A DNA stretch of 33,534 nucleotides, from positions 1 through 33,534 of the forward strand of contig JAFGRP010000142.1 of NCBI GenBank assembly GCA_016935075.1, read 5' to 3'. Position numbers and translations under genes: made by a program. The notes under the pieces are model-generated. The model had not been told where the DNA came from and searched no databases. It saw only the letters and a list, made by a program, of their open reading frames with translations. Origin of the DNA: Deltaproteobacteria bacterium. Lineage in GTDB: Bacteria > Desulfobacterota > Syntrophia > Syntrophales > UBA5619. How positions within the stretch are numbered: position 1 is the first letter of the stretch; each line of letters begins with the position of its first letter. Of the stretch, positions 9,747 to 17,190 are shown one piece after another.

Positions 9747-10657
9747 CAGGAGAGGGCGAGCATCCGGTCGAGGGCCCGCTTCGCGGGATTCCGGATCTCC
9801 TCGGGCACTCGTATAACATGCTTCATCTCCCGAAGGGAGTCGCGGATATCCTCGAGGGTGGTCAGCTTCATCGTGCGGCAGACGAGGTTGCCGGAGGCGG
9901 GAATGAAGGTCTTATCCGGGGACTCTTTCTTCAGCCTCACCATCACCTCCTCATCCGTCCCGAATATGATCTCCCGTGCGGGTGATTTCGCCGCGAAGCG
10001 GACGATCCCTGCCGTGCTTCCCACGAAATCCGCCATCGCAAGAACCTCGGTCCGGCATTCCGGATGGGCGGCAAAAGGGGCGCCGGGGTGAAGGGCTTTT
10101 GTCCGCGCGACCTCTTCCGGCGTCAGAAAATGGTGCACCGGGCAGTAGCCGCTCCAGGGGATGATTTTCTTGTCGGTAAACCCCGCCGTGTACCGGGCGA
10201 GATTGCCGTCCGGGATCATCAGGACTTCCTGGATCTCCGTCAGGGAATTCACAACCTTGACCGCATTGGACGAGGTGCAGCAGATGTCGCTCTGGGCCTT
10301 GATGGCCGCGGTTGAGTTGACATAGGCCACGACGGCGGCGCCCGGATGTTCTTTTTTGGCCTCCGCAAGCTGCTCCGGTGTGATCATGTCGGCCAGGGGG
10401 CAGCCGGCCTCCGGCCGGGGCAAAAGGACGGTCTTTCCCGGCGAAACGATCGCGGCGCTTTCCGCCATGAAATGGACTCCGGCGAAGACGATCACGTCGG
10501 CTTCCGTCCGGGCAGCCTCGATGCTCAGGGCGAGCGAATCGCCAAGGATGTCGGCTATCTCCTGGATCTCCTCCCGCTCATAATAATGGACGATCAGGAT
10601 GGCGTTCTTCTCCCTGAGGAGCTTTCGGATCTCGTTCTGTAATGTCGCGACTTCCAT
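9746..10657 (-). CDS. nadA: Quinolinate synthase A
   Basis: LREKNAILIVHYYEREEIQEIADILGDSLALS, VFAGVHFMAESAAIVSPGKTVLLP, CPLADM, YVNSTAAIKAQSDICCTSSNA, HPECR; TGATG overlap with the mfd ORF. Confidence 0.97.
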   Translation of the reverse strand: MEVATLQNEIRKLLREKNAILIVHYYEREEIQEIADILGDSLALSIEAARTEADVIVFAGVHFMAESAAIVSPGKTVLLPRPEAGCPLADMITPEQLAEAKKEHPGAAVVAYVNSTAAIKAQSDICCTSSNAVKVVNSLTEIQEVLMIPDGNLARYTAGFTDKKIIPWSGYCPVHHFLTPEEVARTKALHPGAPFAAHPECRTEVLAMADFVGSTAGIVRFAAKSPAREIIFGTDEEVMVRLKKESPDKTFIPASGNLVCRTMKLTTLEDIRDSLREMKHVIRVPEEIRNPAKRALDRMLALS

Positions 10658-10856
10658 GTCTTTCCACCTCGAATGTCGTATGCATTGCCTGGAAACGGTT
10701 GCAGGCTGAATTGTATTTACTATAATATCATCCGCATTTATTCAAGCAGTAATCTGTTCCCAATGTTGCGACAATACACCCGTCTCGGCCTTACCTTCTC
10801 TATTGACATGAAAAACCGTTTCGGATAGCGTCAGCCGAAACTCGAGGAAACAACAG

Positions 10857-12104
10857 ATGAATACCATGATTCGTGTCGATGAGGCCCTGAAGAATATACT
10901 GGATGCGGTTTCACCGCTGGGGCTGGAGAAGGTGAATATCCTTGACGCCCTGGGACGGGTAATCGGAGAGGATGTCCATGCCGGAAGAGCGATCCCGCCG
11001 AAGGACAACTCAGCGATGGACGGCTATGCCCTTCGCACAGAAGACACCCGCGGCGCATCGGAGGAAACCCCGGCAATCCTGGATGTCGTGGAGGACATCC
11101 CCGCCGGATCCATCCCTGAAAAACGGATCGGACCGGGGCAGGCTGCACGGATCATGACCGGCGCTCCGCTTCCGGAAGGCGCTGATGCGGTGGTCCCGAT
11201 GGAAAACAGCCGGAAGGGAGACGGCCGTGTCGCGATTCTTGTCGAGGCCGAGGTCGGACAGGACATCCGCCGTGCGGGTGAGGACGTGCAGCGGGGGGAA
11301 AAGGTGATCTCTCGGGGTGAAACCGTCAGGCCCGCCGAGGTCGGCATGCTGGCCGCCCTGGGGCGCTCCTTTGTCTTCGTCCATCAACGACCGCTCATCG
11401 CCATCGTCGCAACAGGGGACGAGCTCGTGGACCTCGATGAGACATTGTCACCGTGGAAAATCGTGAGCAGCAACAGCTATTCGCTTGCCGCCCTTGTTCT
11501 CGACTGCGGCGCTGTCCCTATGCAGATTGGCATCGCGAAGGACCAGCGGGAGGATCTCATTGCAAAATTCCAGGCCGCCATGCGGGCCGATTTGATCGTC
11601 TCCTCCGGAGGCGTTTCCGTCGGAGACTACGACCTCGTTAAGGATGTGATGAAGAAGGAGGGAAATCGCATGCAGTTCTGGCGGGTCGCCATGAAACCGG
11701 GGCGACCGCTGGCCTTCGGCGCCATGGGGGAGATCCCCATCGTCGGTCTCCCGGGGAATCCCGTCTCCTCGATGGTCTCCTTCGAACAGTTCATCCGTCC
11801 CGCAATCCTCAAGATGATGGGGCACACGAATCTATTCAGGCGGACCGTCCGGGCCCGCCTCAGCGAAGATATCGACAAGAAATCCAAAATACGCCACTTT
11901 ATCCGGGCCAGGATCTGCCGGGAGGAAGGCGGCTACAACGTCGTCTCGACGGGTGACCAGGGTTCCGGGATTCTGAAGTCGATGGTCCGGGCGAACGGCC
12001 TGATCATCCTGTCGGAAGAAGTCACAAGGGTACGGGCGGGAGAAACGGTCACCGTTCAGCTTCTCGACGATTCCCTCGATCGGATGACGGAACCGGGATT
12101 TTAA
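10857..12104 (+). CDS. moeA: Molybdopterin molybdenumtransferase MoeA
   Basis: VDEALKNILDAV...RAIPPKDNSAMDGYALR; GAPLPEGADAVVPMEN; VATGDEL; SSGGVSVGDYDLVKDV; GLPGNPVSSMVSFEQFI. Confidence 0.96.
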   Translation: MNTMIRVDEALKNILDAVSPLGLEKVNILDALGRVIGEDVHAGRAIPPKDNSAMDGYALRTEDTRGASEETPAILDVVEDIPAGSIPEKRIGPGQAARIMTGAPLPEGADAVVPMENSRKGDGRVAILVEAEVGQDIRRAGEDVQRGEKVISRGETVRPAEVGMLAALGRSFVFVHQRPLIAIVATGDELVDLDETLSPWKIVSSNSYSLAALVLDCGAVPMQIGIAKDQREDLIAKFQAAMRADLIVSSGGVSVGDYDLVKDVMKKEGNRMQFWRVAMKPGRPLAFGAMGEIPIVGLPGNPVSSMVSFEQFIRPAILKMMGHTNLFRRTVRARLSEDIDKKSKIRHFIRARICREEGGYNVVSTGDQGSGILKSMVRANGLIILSEEVTRVRAGETVTVQLLDDSLDRMTEPGF

Positions 12105-12227
12105 AACGCAACTCCCCTTCTCCTCCGATCCCGTCCGGATGGTTAGAGGTCATGATTCGTACGGTCTGTCTGCCGAACTGAGATCGCGCCTTTCATTCTA
12201 AAACCGGATGTGTTATAGACACGCGCC

Positions 12228-12322
12228 GGAAGTGCAAAGGTCACTGGTGGGCCTCCCGGACTTCAAATCCGGAGTGGGGGGCTAGACCCCTCCCAGGTGG
12301 GTTCGATTCCCATGCACTTCCG
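12228..12322 (+). tRNA. selC: tRNA-Sec (anticodon TCA), 3' CCA encoded at 12323-12325
   Basis: GGAAGTGC...GCACTTCC 8-bp acceptor stem, anticodon arm CCGGACTTCAAATCCGG, long variable arm GGGGGGCTAGACCCCTCC, TTCGATT T-loop, G discriminator + CCA; 95 nt, as in bacterial tRNA-Sec. Confidence 0.97.
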
Positions 12323-12710
12323 CCATTTTATTAGCAAATTTAACTATTCATCGATAAAATTTCTTTAACCTGCCTTTAACCTTCTTTAACCTCGTTGTGA
12401 TGACCCCGCTTGGATTCGGGTTTCAGGATCCGGGACCGGGCCATCATCTCTCCCCGCCGCCGTGACATCAAGAAGTAGGTATGCTGCCCGCGGCGCTCTG
12501 CAGGACACGTCGGCGAGTCGCGGTTTGACCAGGGATGACACAAAGCGAACAAAAAGTTGTGGCAAAAAAGTGGCTTTTTGAGGCCGCGAAAAAAATTATT
12601 CGGGAGTCGTTTTCGTGCGTTTCTCGTGCAATGGATGCACTGATCACGCGGTGCAAATAGAAAATGGGACTGGATTGAATTAAGGGAAGAACGGAAAGAT
12701 AGGGAGTCTC

Positions 12711-12968
12711 TTATTTTCTTTTATAGATTTCTTTGCGGCGACCGACGCGAAGCACGACAATATCGTTTTTCTCAATATCGAAGATCACGCGATAATCACC
12801 GATTCGGAAACGGAAGCTTCCGAGTTCCGGGTCGGTCAGACTTTCGGCGTATTGGAGGGGATTGTCTTTGAAGCGAAGGAGGGTCGCGCCGATGCGCTTT
12901 TTGACGCCGGCATCGAGTCTGTTAATATCTCTGACGGCTCTCTGGGTATATACCAGCCGGTAACTCAA
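12711..12968 (-). CDS. RelE/ParE-superfamily mRNA interferase toxin
   Basis: MSYRLVYTQRAVRDINRLDAGVKKRIGATLLRF...LGSFRFRIGDYRVIFDIEKNDIVVLRVGRRKEIYK; TTG start overlapping the antitoxin stop. Confidence 0.88.
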   Translation of the reverse strand: MSYRLVYTQRAVRDINRLDAGVKKRIGATLLRFKDNPLQYAESLTDPELGSFRFRIGDYRVIFDIEKNDIVVLRVGRRKEIYKRK

Positions 12969-13165
12969 CGCCCGAATACCTCATCATGGGTTTTAACACG
13001 ACCAGCTTTATAGTCTGCCCGGGCATCCTTGATGCTTTCCAGGTACTCGGGGGAGGTTGTTGCGAGCAGTTCCTCCAGGAAGTCATCCCGGTCTCTTTTG
13101 TTCATGGACTTTACAGCGCCAATGATTTCTTGCCGGGATAAATTGACTTTGATGGCGTTCAACAT
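12965..13165 (-). CDS. Cognate antitoxin of the RelE-type toxin
   Basis: MLNAIKVNLSRQEIIGAVKSMNKRDRDDFLEELLATTSPEYLESIKDARADYKAGRVKTHDEVFGR; GGAAAGGAG RBS before ATG 13165; 4-nt overlap with the toxin. Confidence 0.75.
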   Translation of the reverse strand: MLNAIKVNLSRQEIIGAVKSMNKRDRDDFLEELLATTSPEYLESIKDARADYKAGRVKTHDEVFGR

Positions 13166-13329
13166 AGAAAACTCCTTTCCACTTTTCTTCTTCTTAGGTG
13201 AAACCAATTTGAAATGACTTTATCATTTTTGGACATTACCTGCAAGCACGCTCCCGCGGTACGAGGAGAGGCCGGTTGCGCTTATCTGACATAAATGCTA
13301 AAAGTGAGGTTATATTGGGGGAAGAAGAG

Positions 13330-13605
13330 ATGAGCGACTTGAAAAGATATATCGCCGCCCGGAAAAGGACGGACAAGGCATTCGCAGAGGGGTTCGAGGA
13401 AGGTTACGAGCAGTTCAAGATCGGGGTTGTCCTCCGGCAGGCAAGGGAAGCCGCGGGTCTGACCCAGGAGGAGCTGGCCGTGCGCCTCAAGACCCAGAAG
13501 ACGGCGATCTCCCGGATCGAAAACCATGCCGAAGACATCAAGCTTGCCACACTGGACCGGGTGGCCAAGGCATTGGGAAAACGCCTGGAGGTGAATATCG
13601 CGTAG
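13330..13605 (+). CDS. XRE-family HTH regulator, HigA-like antitoxin (apparently orphan)
   Basis: MSDLKRYIAARKRTDKAFAEGFEEGYEQFKIGVVLRQAREAAGLTQEELAVRLKTQKTAISRIENHAEDIKLATLDRVAKALGKRLEV. Confidence 0.82.
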   Translation: MSDLKRYIAARKRTDKAFAEGFEEGYEQFKIGVVLRQAREAAGLTQEELAVRLKTQKTAISRIENHAEDIKLATLDRVAKALGKRLEVNIA

Positions 13606-13865
13606 TTCATTATTATCCTCACCCCAGACACAGCACCAACGTCACATCGAGGATCCAATCGGGCCAATCGAAGAAAAACCGATCCAGATCCAGAAACAGC
13701 AGAAGCGCAACCACCAGCAGATTCCCCTTGCTGAAAACCAAAACCTCCTTCCGGTCGATGTTCAGCATGTACCCCCTCTTGTGCCGGGTGGCGATCAGCG
13801 ATTCCAGCTCACCCTCCCGGATCTCCATCCTGCCGGCGTTCGATGCTCTCGTCCGTCCCCGGAAA

Positions 13866-13954
13866 TCGGTCGATTAGACTGCTTCGTCGGTCGATTATCG
13901 GTCGATTCTTCATCGATCGGTTTTCTCGCTACATCGGTCAGTTATCGGTCGATT
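13866..13954. repeat. Iteron-like TCGGTCGATT array
   Basis: Exact TCGGTCGATT at 13866, 13887, 13898 and 13945; one-mismatch TCGGTCAGTT at 13934; variant TCGATCGGTT at 13913. Confidence 0.75.
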
Positions 13955-14204
13955 TCGCTGGAATCGGGAGCACATAACTGACGGCCAGACCTTTGCCTTC
14001 TGTATCCAACAAACCCATTTCAGTCAATCCCTTGAGGTCTCGACCCGCCGTATCATTTGCGATCTTGAATTGCGCCACACACCCGCGCCTTGTCACCGAA
14101 CCGGCGACCAGAACTTGCTGAATAATGCGTTTTTGCCGTTCGTTCAGTTTTACCTCCACCGCCGGGGTGACCAGGAGCCGCCTCTCCGGTGCAGAAGGGA
14201 TCAT
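13938..14204 (-). CDS. Winged-helix/HTH domain protein, probable C-terminal fragment of a larger regulator
   Basis: VEVKLNERQKRIIQQVLVAGSVTRRGCVAQFKIANDTAGRDLKGLTEMGLLDTEGKGLAVSYVLPI (wHTH pattern with TAxRDLxxLxxxGLL). Confidence 0.55.
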   Translation of the reverse strand: MIPSAPERRLLVTPAVEVKLNERQKRIIQQVLVAGSVTRRGCVAQFKIANDTAGRDLKGLTEMGLLDTEGKGLAVSYVLPIPAKSTDN

Positions 14205-14255
14205 TCAAGGTGTCGTACGGCATCGGGAGCTAAGGAGAAGGCGCTCTTGAGGCAA

Positions 14256-14303
14256 ATGGATTGCTCAGGCAAAGCAACACATTTTGTTACATTAGTAGAG
14301 TGA
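14256..14303. repeat. 48-bp near-repeat copy A
   Basis: atggattgctcaggcaaagcaacacattttgttacattagtagagtga, 39/48 identical with no gaps to 15978-16025. Confidence 0.75.
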
Positions 14304-14371
14304 CAACGGCCGCTCGCTTGGACGTTGTGGTACGCAACACGCAAAAGGTAGATGGGTTTTGCAGGCGAATG

Positions 14372-15184
14372 TCAAGTGGAGGTCTTTCCCTGCCAGGGAT
14401 CGCCGGGGATCAGGGTCGCCAACCGCTTGAATACCAATTCGGTCCCCTGGGGGAGGTCAAAGCCGCTGCGGGCAGCCACAAGCGGTGCGATATCGGCGAT
14501 GAATCTCGGATCATCGAGTTTCGCCAGGAGATTTCGCTCGAATTCGGCGCGTGAGACCCTGTGCCCTTCCTTCTCCAGGTAGTGCAAGAAACAACCGACC
14601 ACTTGCACCGGCTGCGGCTTGCCGGTGGCAAAGGCCGTCCACAAGTCGAACAGATCCCGGCCCTTTCTCCGCTGGTACAGTGCCCGCACCTTGGTGCCCA
14701 ACAACTCGTCAAGCTGGTAGGTCAGGATGGAGGCACGGCCGGAGAACCAGCGCGACGCGATCTCCATCTCACGTTTTTCGAATCCCAAAACCGTGAAATG
14801 TTCACGGGAATTGATCTCCAGCTTGAGCCTCATGGGGGCGCCTTCTTCGGAGGTCATCCGGTGGGTCAGGGTCACCCGGCCCTCGCCCTGCTTGCGTTTC
14901 GGAATCCCGAGCCAAGGATTAAGCTTTTCTTGGAGGGCGCTCATCACCGGGCCGATGGGGCCGGGGTGCACTTGCACCAGGTCGATGTCCTCGGAATAGC
15001 GAAGCGGCGGCAGATAGAGTTTGAAGAGCGCCGTCCCGCCCCGAAAGGCAAGGTGGTCCTGCAGATCAGGATGGTTGAAGATCTCCACCAAGGCCCGGCA
15101 GATGATCAGGTCCTGCTCCACTTGGTCGTTCTGGGTCCAGGGAGCCGCTTTCTTCCATTCGGAGATGAAATCCCGAGGGATCAT
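14372..15184 (-). CDS. Nucleotidyltransferase AbiEii/AbiGii toxin family
   Basis: MIPRDFISEWKKAAPW...LAFRGGTALFKLYLPPLRYSEDIDLVQV (GG[ST]...DxDL nucleotidyltransferase motif); ATGA overlap with upstream abiEi. Confidence 0.9.
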   Translation of the reverse strand: MIPRDFISEWKKAAPWTQNDQVEQDLIICRALVEIFNHPDLQDHLAFRGGTALFKLYLPPLRYSEDIDLVQVHPGPIGPVMSALQEKLNPWLGIPKRKQGEGRVTLTHRMTSEEGAPMRLKLEINSREHFTVLGFEKREMEIASRWFSGRASILTYQLDELLGTKVRALYQRRKGRDLFDLWTAFATGKPQPVQVVGCFLHYLEKEGHRVSRAEFERNLLAKLDDPRFIADIAPLVAARSGFDLPQGTELVFKRLATLIPGDPWQGKTST

Positions 15185-15963
15185 AGGTCGGGCTCGACTT
15201 GGGTGTTGACAAGGAGGTTCCAAGGTTTCAGCCGATTGATTCCTTCAAAAGGGAGCGATGGCGCAAGCGGGGTCGGCGGCGGGTTCTTTATAGTGATGTA
15301 TTTACCCAGTTCTCTGGTCTTCTCCTTTGCTCCCACCAACTCAAGGAGATACCCCAGCCTCTGCGCCCAGGTGATGGGTGAAAGCCCCGCCAACCGGGCC
15401 AATTCCTTTCCCTTCAGCTTCTCAGCCAGTTCCGCCAGTACGGTGGCCACGTTGTCCAGTCCCGCCCCATGGTCTGGATAGCCGACCAGGTCATAAGTCG
15501 TCGCCTCCGGGGTGGATATCTTCAAGTACCCCCGCGGGGTCTTGAAATCTGTAATGGGGATCCGGTCCATGTTCTTTCTGGCCACAAAGATCACCCTAAT
15601 CTGTCCGCAGGTCATCGCCGGTTTGTTCTTGGCGACCACGACCTGAAAGACCTGGGGCCGCTGATGGGCCGCGCCGTGATACTCGGCAGCGCTGAGCAAT
15701 CCCGCGTAGTACTTCTCGCCGAGGTGCTCCATCAAGGCCGGCAGGAAATGGCCCGCAGGCAAGCAGCCTGCCTTCCGGTATTCGGGAGGGATAATAACAT
15801 AAAAGCCCTTGTAGGGCATGGCGATCTCGCCCTTCTGACGCAGGCGGCGGAGCGCCGCCCGGGTGGCCACCGCACTAGTCCCCAAAGCCTGTGCCGCTTC
15901 GCCGGAACTGAAGCTGTATCGTCCTTTCGCAACAAGGTCGGTGATGAATTGCATTGCCGCCAC
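15181..15963 (-). CDS. AbiEi-type antitoxin/transcriptional regulator (GTG start; ATG 15954 also possible)
   Basis: N-terminal wHTH YSFSSGEAAQALGTSAVATRAALRRLRQKGEIAMPYKGFYVIIPPEYR...ALMEHLGEKYYAGLLSAAEYHGAAHQRPQVFQVVV...ATTYDLVGYPDHGAGLDNVATVLAELAE. Confidence 0.88.
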   Translation of the reverse strand: MAAMQFITDLVAKGRYSFSSGEAAQALGTSAVATRAALRRLRQKGEIAMPYKGFYVIIPPEYRKAGCLPAGHFLPALMEHLGEKYYAGLLSAAEYHGAAHQRPQVFQVVVAKNKPAMTCGQIRVIFVARKNMDRIPITDFKTPRGYLKISTPEATTYDLVGYPDHGAGLDNVATVLAELAEKLKGKELARLAGLSPITWAQRLGYLLELVGAKEKTRELGKYITIKNPPPTPLAPSLPFEGINRLKPWNLLVNTQVEPDL

Positions 15964-15977
15964 GGTCTTTCTCCCAT

Positions 15978-16025
15978 ATGGATTGCTTTAGAAAAGTAAC
16001 ACAATTCGTTACTTTAGTCGAGTGA
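15978..16025 (-). promoter_or_regulatory. 48-bp near-repeat copy B in the abiEi promoter; perfect 8-bp-arm palindrome AAAGTAAC-N7-GTTACTTT
   Basis: 15993-16000 AAAGTAAC and 16008-16015 GTTACTTT immediately upstream of abiEi. Confidence 0.6.
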
Positions 16026-16215
16026 AAAAGTGCTTTTCCTCCTCGTTCCATTTTATTGTTACAAATTCTTTCAGGCGGGTGTCAAGACGCTGTGCGGCCT
16101 GTTTCAGATTTTCCTCCTTGGTGATGTTGTACCGCTGTAAAATGCTTCGGGTCTTGTGACCGCTGATCTTCATGGCGACCGTTTCCGAGATGCCGGAGCG
16201 GTCCAGATTCCTCCA
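16009..16215 (-). pseudogene. Truncated tyrosine recombinase/integrase, C-terminal end only
   Basis: Reverse translation WRNLDRSGISETVAMKISGHKTRSILQRYNITKEENLKQAAQRLDTRLKEFVTIKWNEEEKHFFTRLK*: GHKT box and RYNI catalytic Tyr context; no in-frame N-terminal part. Confidence 0.8.
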
Positions 16216-16217
16216 AT

Positions 16218-16415
16218 TTGTTTTTGGCCGATTTGGATAAAGAGATTGCCATGGAGGCCGCCAAGCCGCGGGCCGTCAACAAACTGAAAATACCTGATGC
16301 AATGCAGTTGGCAACCGGGTTGATCAACGGCGCTGATACATTCATAACCAATGACGACTCTTTCAAGACGGTACGGGGCCGGATAGAGGTGATCGTTCTT
16401 CATGAGTTGACATAG
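16218..16415 (+). pseudogene. PIN-domain (VapC-like) toxin, C-terminal fragment
   Basis: FLADLDKEIAMEAAKPRAVNKLKIPDAMQLATGLINGADTFITNDDSFKTVRGRIEVIVLHEL (PDAxxLAT...ADxFITND); N-terminal part missing. Confidence 0.75.
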
Positions 16416-16663
16416 AGGAATTCTTCTGCCCCTCGGTAAAAAGCTATCCATAAATTGGTCGTCATGGAAAAACTCTCCGGAAAGGGGGTGACGCTTCGGT
16501 GCAATCCGACCTAATTCCTGATCTAATTCTGTACAAGACCGTCCCGAAGGCCGCCTTAAAAGACAAGATGCTCTATGAATTGCCGGCGCTCGTTGACGCC
16601 ATCCGCGACGGGAGAGCCCGCGAAAGAGAAATTGCCATCGAGGAACTCAAGGTGCGATTGGGA

Positions 16664-17050
16664 TCAGGGTGTAATGACGCCGGCGGAGTTTATGGTGTAG
16701 CTGACTGCCGCCGCACCCGCATTCGTGTTCGACGCCGTTATAGCGAGCGTACTTTGCGTACCCGCAGTAATCGTGAGCGCCACTCCCTGTGTGGCACGAT
16801 AGCCACTGGCCGTCAGAGCGGCCGCGTCGAATGTAGCGCTCGGATTGTCGGTAAAAAAGGCCTGCGCCGCCGTGTAGGCGTTTTTCAGGTCCGATTTGGA
16901 CACGGCGTTGTAACCTTTGGCCTTGTACACTGTGAACTGCGGAATGGCGATTGCCGCCAAGATCCCGATGATCGCGATGACGATCATGAGTTCAATCAGC
17001 GTGAACCCCTTCCGGTTCCTCTTGTAAAATGCTTGAATCATGACTTGCAT
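16664..17050 (-). CDS. pilA: Type IV major pilin-like prepilin
   Basis: [66 protein letters not shown]; class III signal peptide G/FTLIE. Confidence 0.93.
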   Translation of the reverse strand: MQVMIQAFYKRNRKGFTLIELMIVIAIIGILAAIAIPQFTVYKAKGYNAVSKSDLKNAYTAAQAFFTDNPSATFDAAALTASGYRATQGVALTITAGTQSTLAITASNTNAGAAAVSYTINSAGVITP

Positions 17051-17175
17051 CCCTCATTTTCTTGCGGGTTCCCATGTTTTAAAATGTTTCCTGTCCAGTT
17101 CACCGTTGGCTTCCCTATCACCCCGATATATGGCATCCCATCTTTCCCATCGTTGATTTACTATCATGCAGTTCC

Positions 17176-17190
17176 GCAATACCCATGCCA
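17176..17190 (-). promoter_or_regulatory. Candidate sigma-54 (-24/-12) promoter of pilA
   Basis: Reverse strand TGGCATGGGTATTGC: GG-N10-GC spacing, ~125 nt upstream of pilA ATG. Confidence 0.65.

Noticed and set aside
5970-10091. 1373-aa + strand ORF, the longest in the track
   Set aside because: Antisense to mfd and nadA, which have clear family motifs; the translation is featureless.
14561-15481. 306-aa + strand ORF across the AbiE locus
   Set aside because: Antisense to abiEi/abiEii, which have recognisable motifs and an ATGA overlap.
16080-16366. 94-aa minus-strand ORF spanning the integrase/PIN junction
   Set aside because: It is antisense to the PIN fragment and out of frame with the recognisable integrase tail.
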